A stretch of DNA of 64,000 bases from Lishizhenia sp965656535 (GCA_965656535.1 CBFHKX010000001.1:744001-808000); one strand, 5' to 3'; counted from the stretch's first letter, positions 1 to 9,593 are shown. A program made the numbers and translations. The notes: generated from the letters alone by a model not told the origin.

Positions 1-1533
1 TCCTGTATCGCCAACTTGTCCACCACCTTCAGCATAAAATGGAGTATAATTAAACACGAGTTGGTAAAATGTTTTTTTCTTTTGAGAAACCTTTCTGTAT
101 TTCGTGATTTGTATCTCTGCTGATAAGTTATCGTATCCAATAAATTCTGTTGTTTCGTCATCCGCTAAGATTACCCAATCTTCTGAGCTCATAGCCGTAG
201 CAGCTCTAGCGCGTTCTTTTTGTCTATTTAATGCAGTGTTAAATCCTTTTTCATCTATGCTAAGTTTATTTTCAGCTGCAATTAAAGACGTTAAATCTAT
301 TGGAAATCCAAAGGTGTCATACAATTCAAATACTTCTTCTCCTGCGATTTCTGTTTTTCCTTCAGATTTGGTTTTTTCTATGCTTGTTTCTATGCGTTTC
401 AAACCTTGTTCTAGGGTTCTAAAAAAAGAATTTTCCTCTTCTCTAATTACTTTCTCTACAAGCTCTTTTTGTGATTTTAATTGCGGAAATGCATCTCCCA
501 TTTGAGCAACTAATACCTTAGATAACTCTGCCATAAAAGATTCTTTCAAATTCAACACAGAATATCCATATCGTACGGCTCTTCGAAGAATTCTTCTAAT
601 TACATAGCCCGCACCTGTATTTGAAGGTAGTTGTCCGTCACATATAGAAAAAGCAATTGCACGCACATGATCTGCAATTACGCGAAGTGCAATATCAACC
701 TCTTCTTGCTTACCGTAGGTAAAACCAGAAATTTTTTCTAACGGTTGAATTAATGCTTGAAAAAGATCTGTATCATAGTTTGATTGTTTTCCTTGAAGAA
801 CCATGGCTAGTCTTTCTAAACCCATTCCAGTATCTACATGTGTAGCCGGTAATTTTTCTAGTTTACCGTTTGCCATTCGTTGATATTGCATGAAAACTAA
901 GTTCCAAATTTCTATCACTTGGGGATGGTCTTTGTTTACTAACTCTCTACCGTCTCCTTTCGCTCTTTCGGCAGCATCTCTAATATCAACATGAATTTCA
1001 GAGCATGGTCCGCACGGCCCAACATCTCCCATTTCCCAAAAGTTGTCTTTTTTATCGGCAAGAATTATTCTATCTTGAGCTATGTGTTTTTTCCATAATT
1101 CTATGCTCTCTGTATCTAAGTCTGTACCATCTTCTTCGTCTCCTTCAAAAACGGTTATGTACAGTTGTGATTTGTCTATTTTATATACTTCTGTTAAAAG
1201 TTCCCAAGCCCAATCAATAGCATCTTTTTTGAAGTAATCTCCAAAAGACCAATTCCCAAGCATTTCGAACATTGTATGGTGGTAAGTATCCACTCCAACT
1301 TCTTCTAAATCATTATGCTTTCCAGAAACACGAAGACACTTTTGTGTATCTGCAACCCTTGTATTAGTTGGGGAAGAATGACCGAGGAAATAATCTTTAA
1401 ACTGATTCATTCCGGCATTGGTAAACATCAAAGTAGGATCATTTTTAATCACCATAGGTGCAGATTCTACGATTTGGTGTTTTTTCGACTCAAAAAACGC
1501 TAAAAACTGACTTCTAATTTCTTGAACTGTCAT
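1..1533 (-). CDS. alaS: Alanine--tRNA ligase, N-terminal part (cut by window edge)
   Basis: This is the N-terminal 511 codons of alanyl-tRNA synthetase, which charges tRNA-Ala with alanine in the cytoplasm. The start is the ATG at 1533 (protein begins MTVQEIRSQFLAFF), and the frame stays open to base 1, so the rest lies outside the window. The class II catalytic core is recognisable: MFTNAGMNQFKDYFLG, then CLRVSGKHNDLEEVG, then the HVDTGMGLERL block. The segment ending FYAEGGGQVGDTG at the edge is the start of the editing domain (second domain). It is divergent from the M23 peptidase gene. Identity is certain; only the truncation by the window is unusual. Confidence 0.97.
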   Translation of the reverse strand, partial: MTVQEIRSQFLAFFESKKHQIVESAPMVIKNDPTLMFTNAGMNQFKDYFLGHSSPTNTRVADTQKCLRVSGKHNDLEEVGVDTYHHTMFEMLGNWSFGDYFKKDAIDWAWELLTEVYKIDKSQLYITVFEGDEEDGTDLDTESIELWKKHIAQDRIILADKKDNFWEMGDVGPCGPCSEIHVDIRDAAERAKGDGRELVNKDHPQVIEIWNLVFMQYQRMANGKLEKLPATHVDTGMGLERLAMVLQGKQSNYDTDLFQALIQPLEKISGFTYGKQEEVDIALRVIADHVRAIAFSICDGQLPSNTGAGYVIRRILRRAVRYGYSVLNLKESFMAELSKVLVAQMGDAFPQLKSQKELVEKVIREEENSFFRTLEQGLKRIETSIEKTKSEGKTEIAGEEVFELYDTFGFPIDLTSLIAAENKLSIDEKGFNTALNRQKERARAATAMSSEDWVILADDETTEFIGYDNLSAEIQITKYRKVSQKKKTFYQLVFNYTPFYAEGGGQVGDTG

Positions 1534-1610
1534 GAGTTAAGTACTTAATTATCACTTGTTATATAGTTGTTAAGCATTGTTAACAACAACGCAAAGTTAG
1601 ATTATTTGTA

Positions 1611-1618
1611 TAATTTTG
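1611..1618 (+). promoter_or_regulatory. Candidate minus-7 element of the M23 peptidase gene
   Basis: TAATTTTG matches the Bacteroidota minus-7 consensus TAnnTTTG and lies 20 bases before the preferred ATG at 1639. I see no good minus-33 TTTG at the usual spacing, so this is a motif match only. Confidence 0.35.
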
Positions 1619-1638
1619 AACTGTTTTTTAAAAGAAAG

Positions 1639-2610
1639 ATGTCAAAGACAAAATATAAGTACAATCCCAAAACGTTATCCTACGAAGAAGCCAAATCTTC
1701 TGTAGGACAAAGAATACTAAAAGGATTAATTTTTATCGCTCCGAGTATACTTATTGGTATTGGATTGGCTTTTTTATTAGAAACGAGCGTAGAGACTCCT
1801 AGAGAGAAAGAGTTAAAAGCTAAAGTAGATTTCTTTAATAAAGAGGTAGAAAAATTAAAACGCAAATCAGAAATCATTTCAAAAGTTGCAGACGACATTA
1901 AAAAGCGAGACGAAGAATTATACAGAATCGCACTTTATGCAGATGCATTTCCAGAAGAGTTGAGAAAAATGGGTATTGGAGGTTCAAATAAATATGAGTA
2001 TTTAGAAGCAACCGAAAATACAGAAGTGATTAAGGTTACCAACCAACTTATTGATGAGGTGAAATCAAAGCTTTATGCACAATCCATTTCTTTTCAGCAA
2101 TTATTGTCTGTGGCTAAAGACAGAGAAGCACGTTTAGCTTCCTTACCAGCCATTCAACCCGTAAACAACAAAGATTTAACGCGTATGGCATCCGGATACG
2201 GCTGGCGTGTAGATCCAGTGTATAAAACTAGAAAAATGCACTGGGGAATGGATTTTACCGCTGATGTAGGAACAGATGTTTATGCAACTGGAGACGGAAA
2301 GGTAGTAGAGTGTACTGTAAACTCTTGGGGTTATGGTAAAGAAATTGTAATTGACCATGGGTTTGGATATAAAACACGATATGCGCATTTAAGTAAATTT
2401 AAAGTGAAGGTTGGAGACAAGGTAAAACGCGGAGATTTAATCGGTTTGGTAGGTTCAACAGGTAAATCTACTGGTCCGCATTTACATTACGAAGTAGAAA
2501 AGAACGGACAAAAAGTCAATCCAATCTCCTTTTACCATTCAGATTTATCGCCAGAGCAGTACGAAAAGCTGTTAGAAATGAGTAAAAATTCGAACAAATC
2601 ATTTGATTAA
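1639..2610 (+). CDS. M23 family (LytM-type) metallopeptidase, membrane-anchored
   Basis: The protein is a predicted zinc endopeptidase that cuts peptidoglycan cross-links, or a regulator built on that fold. From the ATG at 1639 it has 323 residues: one membrane segment near residues 24-46, a charged coiled-coil stretch after it, and a C-terminal LytM/M23 domain. The zinc ligands are visible as H201-x3-D205 in HWGMDF and in GPHLHYEV (H281, H283), so it looks catalytically intact. The frame is open upstream to 1567, but the ATG at 1639 is preferred because MSKTKYKYNP is the usual start of this family in Flavobacteria and a minus-7 box precedes it. A terminator follows. Confidence 0.93.
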   Translation: MSKTKYKYNPKTLSYEEAKSSVGQRILKGLIFIAPSILIGIGLAFLLETSVETPREKELKAKVDFFNKEVEKLKRKSEIISKVADDIKKRDEELYRIALYADAFPEELRKMGIGGSNKYEYLEATENTEVIKVTNQLIDEVKSKLYAQSISFQQLLSVAKDREARLASLPAIQPVNNKDLTRMASGYGWRVDPVYKTRKMHWGMDFTADVGTDVYATGDGKVVECTVNSWGYGKEIVIDHGFGYKTRYAHLSKFKVKVGDKVKRGDLIGLVGSTGKSTGPHLHYEVEKNGQKVNPISFYHSDLSPEQYEKLLEMSKNSNKSFD

Positions 2611-2616
2611 GTAAAG

Positions 2617-2639
2617 AAGGACTATGAGTCCTTTTTTTT
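2617..2639 (+). terminator. Rho-independent terminator after the M23 peptidase
   Basis: A 7-bp stem, AAGGACT / AGTCCTT, with a 3-base loop is followed directly by a run of T. It separates the peptidase from the capA-like gene. Confidence 0.8.
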
Positions 2640-2703
2640 ATTTTCTACAGCTTGATTCGTAGCGTATTAAACTTAAGCCTTATATTCGTAAAAACGGATC
2701 ATC

Positions 2704-3852
2704 ATGAAATACATCTACGCTTTAATCATTTTTTTTCCATTTTATTTCTTTGCACAAGAAGAGAAAAAAGACACGAGTCTAGTATTACCTTCAAATTCTA
2801 TAAGAAAAGTTCAGCCTTTAACCTTATCCAATATAAAAACGGATACTGTAGTTCAAGAAAAAATCTTGTTAGATAGTAATAATAGTATCACTTTGGTTGC
2901 AGTTGGAGATATTATGATGGGAACAAATTTTCCTAATGCTGGTTATTTACCTCCAAAAGGAGTAAACCTGTTAGCGCCAGTAAATTCTATTTTACAGAAT
3001 GCGGATGTAACTTTCGGTAACTTAGAGGGAACTGTTCTCAACGAAGGTGGAGACGTAAAAAAATGTTCAGATCCTTCTAAGTGCTATGCTTTTAGACAAC
3101 CAGAATACTTGATAGATGATCTCCAAAATGCGGGCTTTGATTTGCTTTCCGTAGCCAATAATCACGTGGGAGATTTTGGAGATTCAGGGAGAGAAAACAC
3201 CACTCGCGTATTAACAGAAAAAGGTTTTGCTTTTGCAGGTATGGACACTTGTCCGTGGGATACAGTAACACTTAACGGAGTTAAATACGGTTTTGCAGCA
3301 TTTTCTCCCAACAGAGGAACAATTAAGATAACCGATTATCCGAGAGCTAAATCAATAGTATCTAAGTTAGACTCCATTTCTGATATTGTTGTAATTTCTT
3401 TTCATGGCGGAGCAGAAGGAGCAACCAAAACGCATGTTACTCGAAAAACAGAAACATTTTATGGAGAAAATAGAGGTAATGTTTACGAATTTGCACGTGT
3501 TGTTATCGATGCAGGAGCTGATGTAGTTTTAGGTCATGGTCCGCATGTTACAAGAGCCATAGATGTGTATAAAAACAGATTTATTTCCTATTCTATGGGA
3601 AATTTCTGTACGTATCACCGGTTTAATTTACGAGGTGTAAACGGTATTGCTCCTATTTTTAAATTACATTTAACAGCTAATGGTGAGCTATTAGATGGAG
3701 AAATTATCTCTATAAAGCAATTGGGAGAAGGTGGTCCGTTGATAGATGAAGAAAAAAGAGCACTTCAACAAGTAAAAAAATTAACGGCTCAAGATATTCC
3801 AGAAGTACAGCTAGATTTTTCAGAAAACGGACAATTTAAAGTAAGAAAATGA
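2704..3852 (+). CDS. CapA family protein (poly-gamma-glutamate/capsule-type metallophosphatase fold)
   Basis: This 382-residue exported protein has an N-terminal signal peptide (hydrophobic stretch to about residue 18, FFAQEE) and one CapA/PGA_cap domain from about residue 62 to 340. The metal-site blocks of this calcineurin-like fold are present: VAVGDIMMG (D69), FGNLEGT, VANNHVGDFG, VISFHGG, VLGHGPHV and SYSMGNF. Members act in capsule or poly-gamma-glutamate export, but the substrate in Bacteroidota is not established. Its last codons overlap the start of the next gene by 4 bases (ATGA), so the two are probably translated together. Function beyond the family is inference. Confidence 0.9.
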   Translation: MKYIYALIIFFPFYFFAQEEKKDTSLVLPSNSIRKVQPLTLSNIKTDTVVQEKILLDSNNSITLVAVGDIMMGTNFPNAGYLPPKGVNLLAPVNSILQNADVTFGNLEGTVLNEGGDVKKCSDPSKCYAFRQPEYLIDDLQNAGFDLLSVANNHVGDFGDSGRENTTRVLTEKGFAFAGMDTCPWDTVTLNGVKYGFAAFSPNRGTIKITDYPRAKSIVSKLDSISDIVVISFHGGAEGATKTHVTRKTETFYGENRGNVYEFARVVIDAGADVVLGHGPHVTRAIDVYKNRFISYSMGNFCTYHRFNLRGVNGIAPIFKLHLTANGELLDGEIISIKQLGEGGPLIDEEKRALQQVKKLTAQDIPEVQLDFSENGQFKVRK

Positions 3853-6068
3853 GGTTCATTTCAGCAGTAATTGTGTTATTCTCCTGTATTTCGGTATACG
3901 CTCAAGTTACATTGTATAAATCACAAGATGCCTCAGTAGTATCAGAGCTTATACTTTATAATCATAGCCATACAGACAGTGTAAAAAAATTTGATAAGTT
4001 AGAGTTAGGCTTAAAGCTACAGCCAGCAGTACAAGATAGAATTAACGCGTTTGTAAGAAAAAGAGCTGTGGAAGATGTAGATTATTTAGTTAATCCTTTT
4101 CTTTCGTGGGACTTATTTGTAGTTGCTCGTTTTACGCATAAAGCTACAGGTCAAACAAAATACGTAGACGGGTTTTATTTTGAAAATTATAGACAACACG
4201 AGCAAAGCAACAGTTGGAGGCAGCTAAACGAAAATCACAAATTTAGAGTGCGTTTTACGCCACAAGAACTGGGTGATTGGAATGCTTCTATAGCATTTTA
4301 CCTAAAAGATAAACCTGTACAAACGATAGACTCTATTTCTTTTCATGTGGTAGAAAGCAATTTGCATGGTTTTGTTAGTGTACATGATAACAAAAAGAAT
4401 TTAAGTTTAGATAATCAAGTAATAAAGCCAGTAGGAATTAATTTGCCATGGCCAATTGTAGGTAGTAATACCGAGTACCAATACCAAAAAGGTAAACAGG
4501 TAAACATGTCGGTTTGGAGAAACTATCACAACGATTTAAAAGCCTATACATCCCTTTCTGGAGAACACAAAACCGTGCGTATTTTATTAAGCGAAAGTTC
4601 TATGCACATAGAGTTTGAAGAAGCTGGTAATTACTATGATCGGTTAAATTATGCTTGGGAAATTGATAAACTCGTTGCGCAATGCGAAGCAACACAGACA
4701 TTAATCGACTTTAATCTGCAACTGCATAGTCCGCTAATGAAATTTGGAAATTACTATTACTTTATTTACGACTTTGCTAAAAGTCATCCCAACGATAATT
4801 TCCCTCTCAGTGCTTACGCGAACTTGCTGAATTCAGAAACACCTAGCGATATGTTTATGGAAGAAATAGCGATGAAATACCTCAAAGAAAAGCATAGGTA
4901 CATAATTGCGCGCTGGGGATATTCTACAGCCATATTAATGTTTGAGTTGCTTAGCGAACCATGGCATTTAAATGAAGATGCCGAATTAAGTGAAACCAAT
5001 AAAATTATAAATAAATATGTGCCGTACGACGAGCCAGAAGGAGATTTGGAGAGAGCAGCAGTGCACAAATTTCACAAAGAAATTAGTACGTACATAAAAA
5101 AAGAATTAAAACATACGCAACATTTATTGGGCGCTGTAGGACATTTACCTTATTCACCAGAGAGTGCATATTCTCCTATCGCCAAACAAGTGAAGGTGCA
5201 AGACAGCTCTTGGCATTTAAACAACATTGATGTTATTTGTGTTTCTTCATATGACTCTGCAGTAGATAAATACATAAAATCCAAACGTTCAAATAAAGAC
5301 TTCCGATTTGATAAAGGTGAGAATTCAGTAGCTCGTCGTATTTCAAATCTACATCAAACGTATCAAAAGCCCGTTTATTTTTCAGAATTTGGCCCAAGTG
5401 GAAGGTTTGATCTTTGCTCTAATCTACATGGAAGTAAAATAGATTTATTAAAAGCAGGAAGTATTGGTTTGGCTGGTTTTAATACTTGGTATTCTTACTA
5501 CTACGGTCCTGATCATATTGTAGACGAACGCCAAAGTTGGTCAATAGTAACAGCCTTAAATAATTTTTACAACGCAGAAATAGCACAACAACTTTTTTCA
5601 GACAGTTTGTACCAGCAAGGAAGGGAGAAAATAGAAGTAAAAACAAAAAACAAAATGAGTAATGGTAAAAGTTTAAAAGAGATGCAATATATTGTTAGTA
5701 AGAGTGGAGCTTTATCTATTGGATATATACACAACAAAACCTTTAACATTGAAACAGCCTTATATCAAGATACAAGCAATCTTGATAACCGAATAAATCT
5801 GAGTAATTGTGTGCAAGAAGAGAAAGCGTATAAAGAACCACTTTTATTAGATTGGAAAAATGGCAAACTAACGGTAGAAGGTTTAAAGAGAAGAACCGAC
5901 TATTCTTTTCAATTTTTTGGATATGAACAATTAGATTTAGTTAGTTCTGTTTGTTTAAAATCTAACTGGCGGGGTAAGCTAAAAGTAGAACATCCTACAT
6001 TGGGATCAACCTATCTGAAAAATCCTTTGTATTTATTTTCTGCAAAAGAAGCAACTAATTGTAACTAG
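3849..6068 (+). CDS. Secreted DUF5060-like plus clan-A glycosidase-like protein
   Basis: This 739-residue protein starts with a signal peptide (ISAVIVLFSCISVYAQ). Residues of roughly 25-175 resemble the DUF5060 beta-sandwich found at the N-terminus of secreted glycosidases (VDGFYFENY, FTPQELGDWNASI). The middle looks like a TIM barrel: LLSEPWHLNE near residue 370 resembles the NEP acid/base site, and VYFSEFG near residue 513 the nucleophile strand, followed by FNTWYSYYYG. A short beta domain follows. It shares an operon with the CapA-like gene, suggesting joint work on an extracellular polymer. The substrate is unknown, and I cannot assign a GH family by eye. It ends immediately next to the convergent permease gene with no spacer. 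Confidence 0.8.
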   Translation: MRFISAVIVLFSCISVYAQVTLYKSQDASVVSELILYNHSHTDSVKKFDKLELGLKLQPAVQDRINAFVRKRAVEDVDYLVNPFLSWDLFVVARFTHKATGQTKYVDGFYFENYRQHEQSNSWRQLNENHKFRVRFTPQELGDWNASIAFYLKDKPVQTIDSISFHVVESNLHGFVSVHDNKKNLSLDNQVIKPVGINLPWPIVGSNTEYQYQKGKQVNMSVWRNYHNDLKAYTSLSGEHKTVRILLSESSMHIEFEEAGNYYDRLNYAWEIDKLVAQCEATQTLIDFNLQLHSPLMKFGNYYYFIYDFAKSHPNDNFPLSAYANLLNSETPSDMFMEEIAMKYLKEKHRYIIARWGYSTAILMFELLSEPWHLNEDAELSETNKIINKYVPYDEPEGDLERAAVHKFHKEISTYIKKELKHTQHLLGAVGHLPYSPESAYSPIAKQVKVQDSSWHLNNIDVICVSSYDSAVDKYIKSKRSNKDFRFDKGENSVARRISNLHQTYQKPVYFSEFGPSGRFDLCSNLHGSKIDLLKAGSIGLAGFNTWYSYYYGPDHIVDERQSWSIVTALNNFYNAEIAQQLFSDSLYQQGREKIEVKTKNKMSNGKSLKEMQYIVSKSGALSIGYIHNKTFNIETALYQDTSNLDNRINLSNCVQEEKAYKEPLLLDWKNGKLTVEGLKRRTDYSFQFFGYEQLDLVSSVCLKSNWRGKLKVEHPTLGSTYLKNPLYLFSAKEATNCN

Positions 6069-7298
6069 TTATTGCTTAAAAAAGTAGTTGGTGTTATGTT
6101 TTCTAAACAAAAGTTTTGTAGGTAGATAAGAAGATAAAATACCTAGTGTAGAAACAGATATGAGAATTAGAAAAGCATCTGTTAAGGTGGGTACGATAGG
6201 GAAATGTTCTCCTCCGGAGTTTGGCATTTCTAAGGGTTGGAAGTAGACTTGAAAGAAACAAATAGCGTAACCAACCAGTAAACCTAGAATTATTCCTTTA
6301 CCACTAATAAGAAGTCCCTCATAAAAGAAAACATTAAAAATAGATTTTTTATCTATTCCCATGCTATAAAGCGTTTTGATGTCTTTTTTCTTTTCTACGT
6401 AAAGCATAGTAATGCAAGCAACAAGGTTAAAGGAAGATAAAATGAATACGAATAACAAAATAACCAGAACAATCAGTCTTTCTGATTTACTTGTTTTAAA
6501 AATAAGCTCATTTTTTTCGAAGTTTGTTTTTACTGAAAAGTTATTGGGTAATATTTTTTGTAAGTTTCGTTTAACAACACTTAAGTTTTGAGTAGAATCA
6601 ACAGAAAGGTATACTGCCGTTATATCTTCTTTATAATTTAGCATTTCTATTCCAAGTGATAAGGGTACTAGTACAATTTGATTATCCACCTCTCTGTTGT
6701 AGGTGAACCTACCTCCTGCATTTATAATTCTTTTGCTCATAGGAGATTTTCCAGGTCTAAGCTTTCCATCTCTTAATGGTACGTGGAAAAGAATAGTTTC
6801 TTTTGCAAAACGTTGTGGTATGTAGCCATCTAGTTTGTCTAATAATCCAGCTCCGAATAAAGCTTGAGGTTGTTCTTCATCATAAAAAGCTGCTGAGCCA
6901 TCTACCAGATGATCTTTCATGTTAGCCATAGAAAGAAAATTAGTGTCTACCCCAATAAGCGAAGCATTTACATATTTTTTCTGATGTTTTAAAATAACAA
7001 CTTCTTCTACAGCTTTTGTGTAGTTCGTAATTCCGTTTACTGCTTTAATTTTAGAAAAATCGAGAAAATTTTGATTGAACGTTTTTCCTTTTTCACTGCG
7101 TATGGTAAGATCTGCATCAAAATCTGTATACAATTTTGTAACCATCTGTTCTATACCATTAAAGGCACTTAGCAGAATAACCAAGGCTGCCGTAGAAACA
7201 AAAATGCCAATTACACTAATTCTCGAGATGAGATGTATGATATTTTTAGATTTCTTAGATTTAAAATATCGTTTGGCTATATAAAAGGGAAGGTTCAA
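6069..7298 (-). CDS. ABC transporter permease, FtsX/LolC-LolE type
   Basis: This 409-residue inner-membrane permease has the architecture of lipoprotein-releasing LolC/LolE: one N-terminal membrane helix after MNLPFYIAKRYFKSKKSKNI, a large periplasmic MacB-like domain (about residues 45-265), and a three-helix FtsX domain (LIVLVILLFVFILSSFNLV onward). LolC/E extracts lipoproteins from the inner membrane, powered by LolD. No ATPase gene is adjacent, so the partner must be encoded elsewhere. It lies 2 bases downstream of rbfA and is probably co-transcribed with it. Whether it is truly Lol or another FtsX-type exporter cannot be decided here. Confidence 0.88.
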   Translation of the reverse strand: MNLPFYIAKRYFKSKKSKNIIHLISRISVIGIFVSTAALVILLSAFNGIEQMVTKLYTDFDADLTIRSEKGKTFNQNFLDFSKIKAVNGITNYTKAVEEVVILKHQKKYVNASLIGVDTNFLSMANMKDHLVDGSAAFYDEEQPQALFGAGLLDKLDGYIPQRFAKETILFHVPLRDGKLRPGKSPMSKRIINAGGRFTYNREVDNQIVLVPLSLGIEMLNYKEDITAVYLSVDSTQNLSVVKRNLQKILPNNFSVKTNFEKNELIFKTSKSERLIVLVILLFVFILSSFNLVACITMLYVEKKKDIKTLYSMGIDKKSIFNVFFYEGLLISGKGIILGLLVGYAICFFQVYFQPLEMPNSGGEHFPIVPTLTDAFLILISVSTLGILSSYLPTKLLFRKHNTNYFFKQ

Positions 7299-7300
7299 AA

Positions 7301-7636
7301 TTATTTTTTCAAAAGCTGGTCTATTTCCATGGCATAATCTAGCGAATCATCAATTTTGAAATCGAGTTCAGGCATTTTGCGCATGTTTTTTAATCTTTTA
7401 CCTAATTCTGATTTAATTTGTCCTTTATGCTCTCTAATTTCGGCCAATACCTCTTCTTTACTAGGCCCAGCAAAAATGCTTAAGTAGGTTCTTGCTAAAG
7501 ATAAATCGGGAGTTATCCTAACCACAGTTACACTCACCATAGCACCAAGACAGTATTCTCGTGCATTTCTTTGAAGCACTCCAGAGATTTCTTGTTGTAT
7601 TACTTGTTCTATTTTATTTTGACGCACTGTTCCCAT
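7301..7636 (-). CDS. rbfA: 30S ribosome-binding factor RbfA
   Basis: The 111-residue protein matches the KH-type RbfA family in length and pattern: MGTVRQNKIEQVIQQEISGVL at the start, VSVTVVRITPDLSLARTYLS in the middle and KMPELDFKIDDSLDYAMEI near the end. RbfA binds the 30S subunit during late assembly and supports 16S rRNA 5-prime end maturation. It is the first gene of a two-gene unit with the FtsX-type permease. A TACTTTTG element lies only 4 bases before the ATG, which would give an almost leaderless mRNA. Confidence 0.95.
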   Translation of the reverse strand: MGTVRQNKIEQVIQQEISGVLQRNAREYCLGAMVSVTVVRITPDLSLARTYLSIFAGPSKEEVLAEIREHKGQIKSELGKRLKNMRKMPELDFKIDDSLDYAMEIDQLLKK

Positions 7637-7640
7637 ACCA

Positions 7641-7648
7641 CAAAAGTA
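7641..7648 (-). promoter_or_regulatory. Candidate minus-7 element of rbfA
   Basis: On the minus strand this reads TACTTTTG, an exact TAnnTTTG match, ending 4 bases before the rbfA ATG at 7636. If it is used, the transcript would start at or next to the start codon. Confidence 0.35.
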
Positions 7649-7733
7649 ACACTAATGAACAAAGTAAATACTTTTGCATAAGAAGTATTGTATACAAATT
7701 AATAAGTGTAAGATTAAACTTGATACTTATGTA

Positions 7734-7741
7734 TATCTTTG
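7734..7741 (+). promoter_or_regulatory. Candidate minus-7 element of the ABC exporter gene
   Basis: TATCTTTG matches TAnnTTTG exactly, 10 bases before the preferred ATG at 7752. A second match, TACTTTTG, lies at 7669-7676. The minus-33 element is not convincing for either. Confidence 0.35.
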
Positions 7742-7751
7742 TATCTATATT

Positions 7752-9593
7752 ATGAGTCAGATTCGCACTATTTTCAAGGCAAGTTTTCGGTATAAAACGG
7801 CTGCAATTCTAACGGTTGTTTTTAATTTACTTTACGTAATATTTAATCTTGTTTCATTGGTTTTATTTGTACCGTTTTTACAACTTATATTTCCAACAGA
7901 ATCTGATGAAACGGCGCGTATTACTGAACCGATTTTAGGAGAAGGTATTTCAGGTTTTTTTGAATATTTAGGAAGTTCCTATCAATTTTTCATGCAAGAA
8001 ATGGTTGCCAATGACCCAAAAGGAGCCTTGCTTTTTGTATGCTGTTCTGTTTTGATTGCATTTTTCTTGAAAAACTTTTTTCGTTATTTGGCCGTTTACC
8101 ATCAATCACAGCTTAGAATGGCGGTTGTTAGAGACTATAGAAATGAAATGTTTGCAAAGTCAATGCGTTTGCCAATGTCTTTTTTTACGGAAGAAAGAAA
8201 GGGAGATTTAATGTCGCGCATGAATGCAGACGTAAATGAGATAGAAGTAGCAGTTGTAGCTATGTTAGAGTTAGTTTTTAGAGATCCAATAGCTATATTA
8301 ATTAATGTTTCAGTTTTGGTTTATTGGAGTCCGAGTCTTACCTTATTCTCTTTTATACTTTTGCCATTGTCTGCCTTTGTGATTTCTAGAATTGCAAAAA
8401 GTTTAAAGCGAACAGCTAAGAAAGGTCAAGAACAACTTGGCGTATTATTTTCTTTTTTAGATGAATATTTAGGTGGAATCAGAATTGTTAAAGCGTTTAA
8501 CTCAACAGATGACGCGGTAGAGAAATTTTCTAAAATTAATTTAAAGCATCAAAAATTAGTTACTAAAACTTTTAGAAAAAGAGATTTAAGTTCGCCATTA
8601 AATGAGTTTTTAGGTGCAGCTGTAATGATTGGTATCGTTTGGTTTGGAGGTTCAATGATTTTAGATGATGGAGCCAATAGCGCTTTGACCGGAAAAGAAT
8701 TTTTAGGTTTTATTATTGTATTCTCTCAATTATTAGTTCCCATTCAATCAGTAGCAAAAAATATTGGTAATTTGAATAAAGCCAAAGCATCTCAAGACAG
8801 AATAGACGAAACATTGTTGGCAGATGAGAAAATTCTTGATCCAGTAAAGCCGAAAGAGATCAAGCTATTAGAAAAAGAAATCGAGTTTAAAAATATTGAA
8901 TTTGCCTACAAAGAAGAGAAAGTAATATCCAATGTTTCCTTTACTATTCCGAAGGGCAAAACAATAGCACTTGTTGGTGAGTCTGGCAGTGGAAAATCTA
9001 CCTTAGCAGATCTTTTACCTCGTTTTTATGATGTGAGTAAGGGCGAAATTTTATTTGATGGTATGAATATTAACGCGTTTACGTTGTTTGATTTACGTTC
9101 ACAGATCGGTATTGTGAGTCAAGAATCTATTCTATTTAACGATACGGTAAAAAACAACATTGCTTTTGGTATGCCAGAAGCAACTGAAGAAGACATTATA
9201 CACGCTGCAAAAATTGCTAATGCACATGACTTTATTTGTGATTTAGAAGAAGGTTATAACACAAATATTGGAGAAAGAGGTAATAAATTGTCTGGCGGAC
9301 AAAAACAAAGAGTTAGTATAGCGCGAGCTGTTTTAAAGAATCCGCCCGTTATGATACTAGACGAAGCAACTTCTGCACTTGACACAGAGAGTGAGAAATT
9401 GGTTCAAGACGCCTTAGATAATTTAATGAAGAATAGAACTTCTTTGGTTATTGCGCACAGACTCTCAACCATTAAAAATGCAGATGAAATTATTGTTTTA
9501 AGAAAAGGAGAAATAGCTGAGCGCGGTACGCATGAGCAATTAATAGCACAAGAAGGCCATTACTTTAAGCTCACTACTTTGCAGGGTGTGTAG
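7752..9593 (+). CDS. ABC exporter, fused permease and ATPase (MsbA-like)
   Basis: The 613-residue protein combines a six-helix type I exporter domain (to about residue 330) with a C-terminal nucleotide-binding domain. Walker A is GESGSGKST at residues 409-417, the signature is LSGGQKQR from residue 513, Walker B with D-loop is MILDEATSALD, and the switch is VIAHRLST. Such half-transporters act as dimers; MsbA flips lipid A core, while relatives export peptides or drugs, so the substrate is open. The frame extends upstream to 7674, but the ATG at 7752 (MSQIRTIFKAS) follows a promoter-like box and is the better start. It is divergent from rbfA. Confidence 0.93.
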   Translation: MSQIRTIFKASFRYKTAAILTVVFNLLYVIFNLVSLVLFVPFLQLIFPTESDETARITEPILGEGISGFFEYLGSSYQFFMQEMVANDPKGALLFVCCSVLIAFFLKNFFRYLAVYHQSQLRMAVVRDYRNEMFAKSMRLPMSFFTEERKGDLMSRMNADVNEIEVAVVAMLELVFRDPIAILINVSVLVYWSPSLTLFSFILLPLSAFVISRIAKSLKRTAKKGQEQLGVLFSFLDEYLGGIRIVKAFNSTDDAVEKFSKINLKHQKLVTKTFRKRDLSSPLNEFLGAAVMIGIVWFGGSMILDDGANSALTGKEFLGFIIVFSQLLVPIQSVAKNIGNLNKAKASQDRIDETLLADEKILDPVKPKEIKLLEKEIEFKNIEFAYKEEKVISNVSFTIPKGKTIALVGESGSGKSTLADLLPRFYDVSKGEILFDGMNINAFTLFDLRSQIGIVSQESILFNDTVKNNIAFGMPEATEEDIIHAAKIANAHDFICDLEEGYNTNIGERGNKLSGGQKQRVSIARAVLKNPPVMILDEATSALDTESEKLVQDALDNLMKNRTSLVIAHRLSTIKNADEIIVLRKGEIAERGTHEQLIAQEGHYFKLTTLQGV

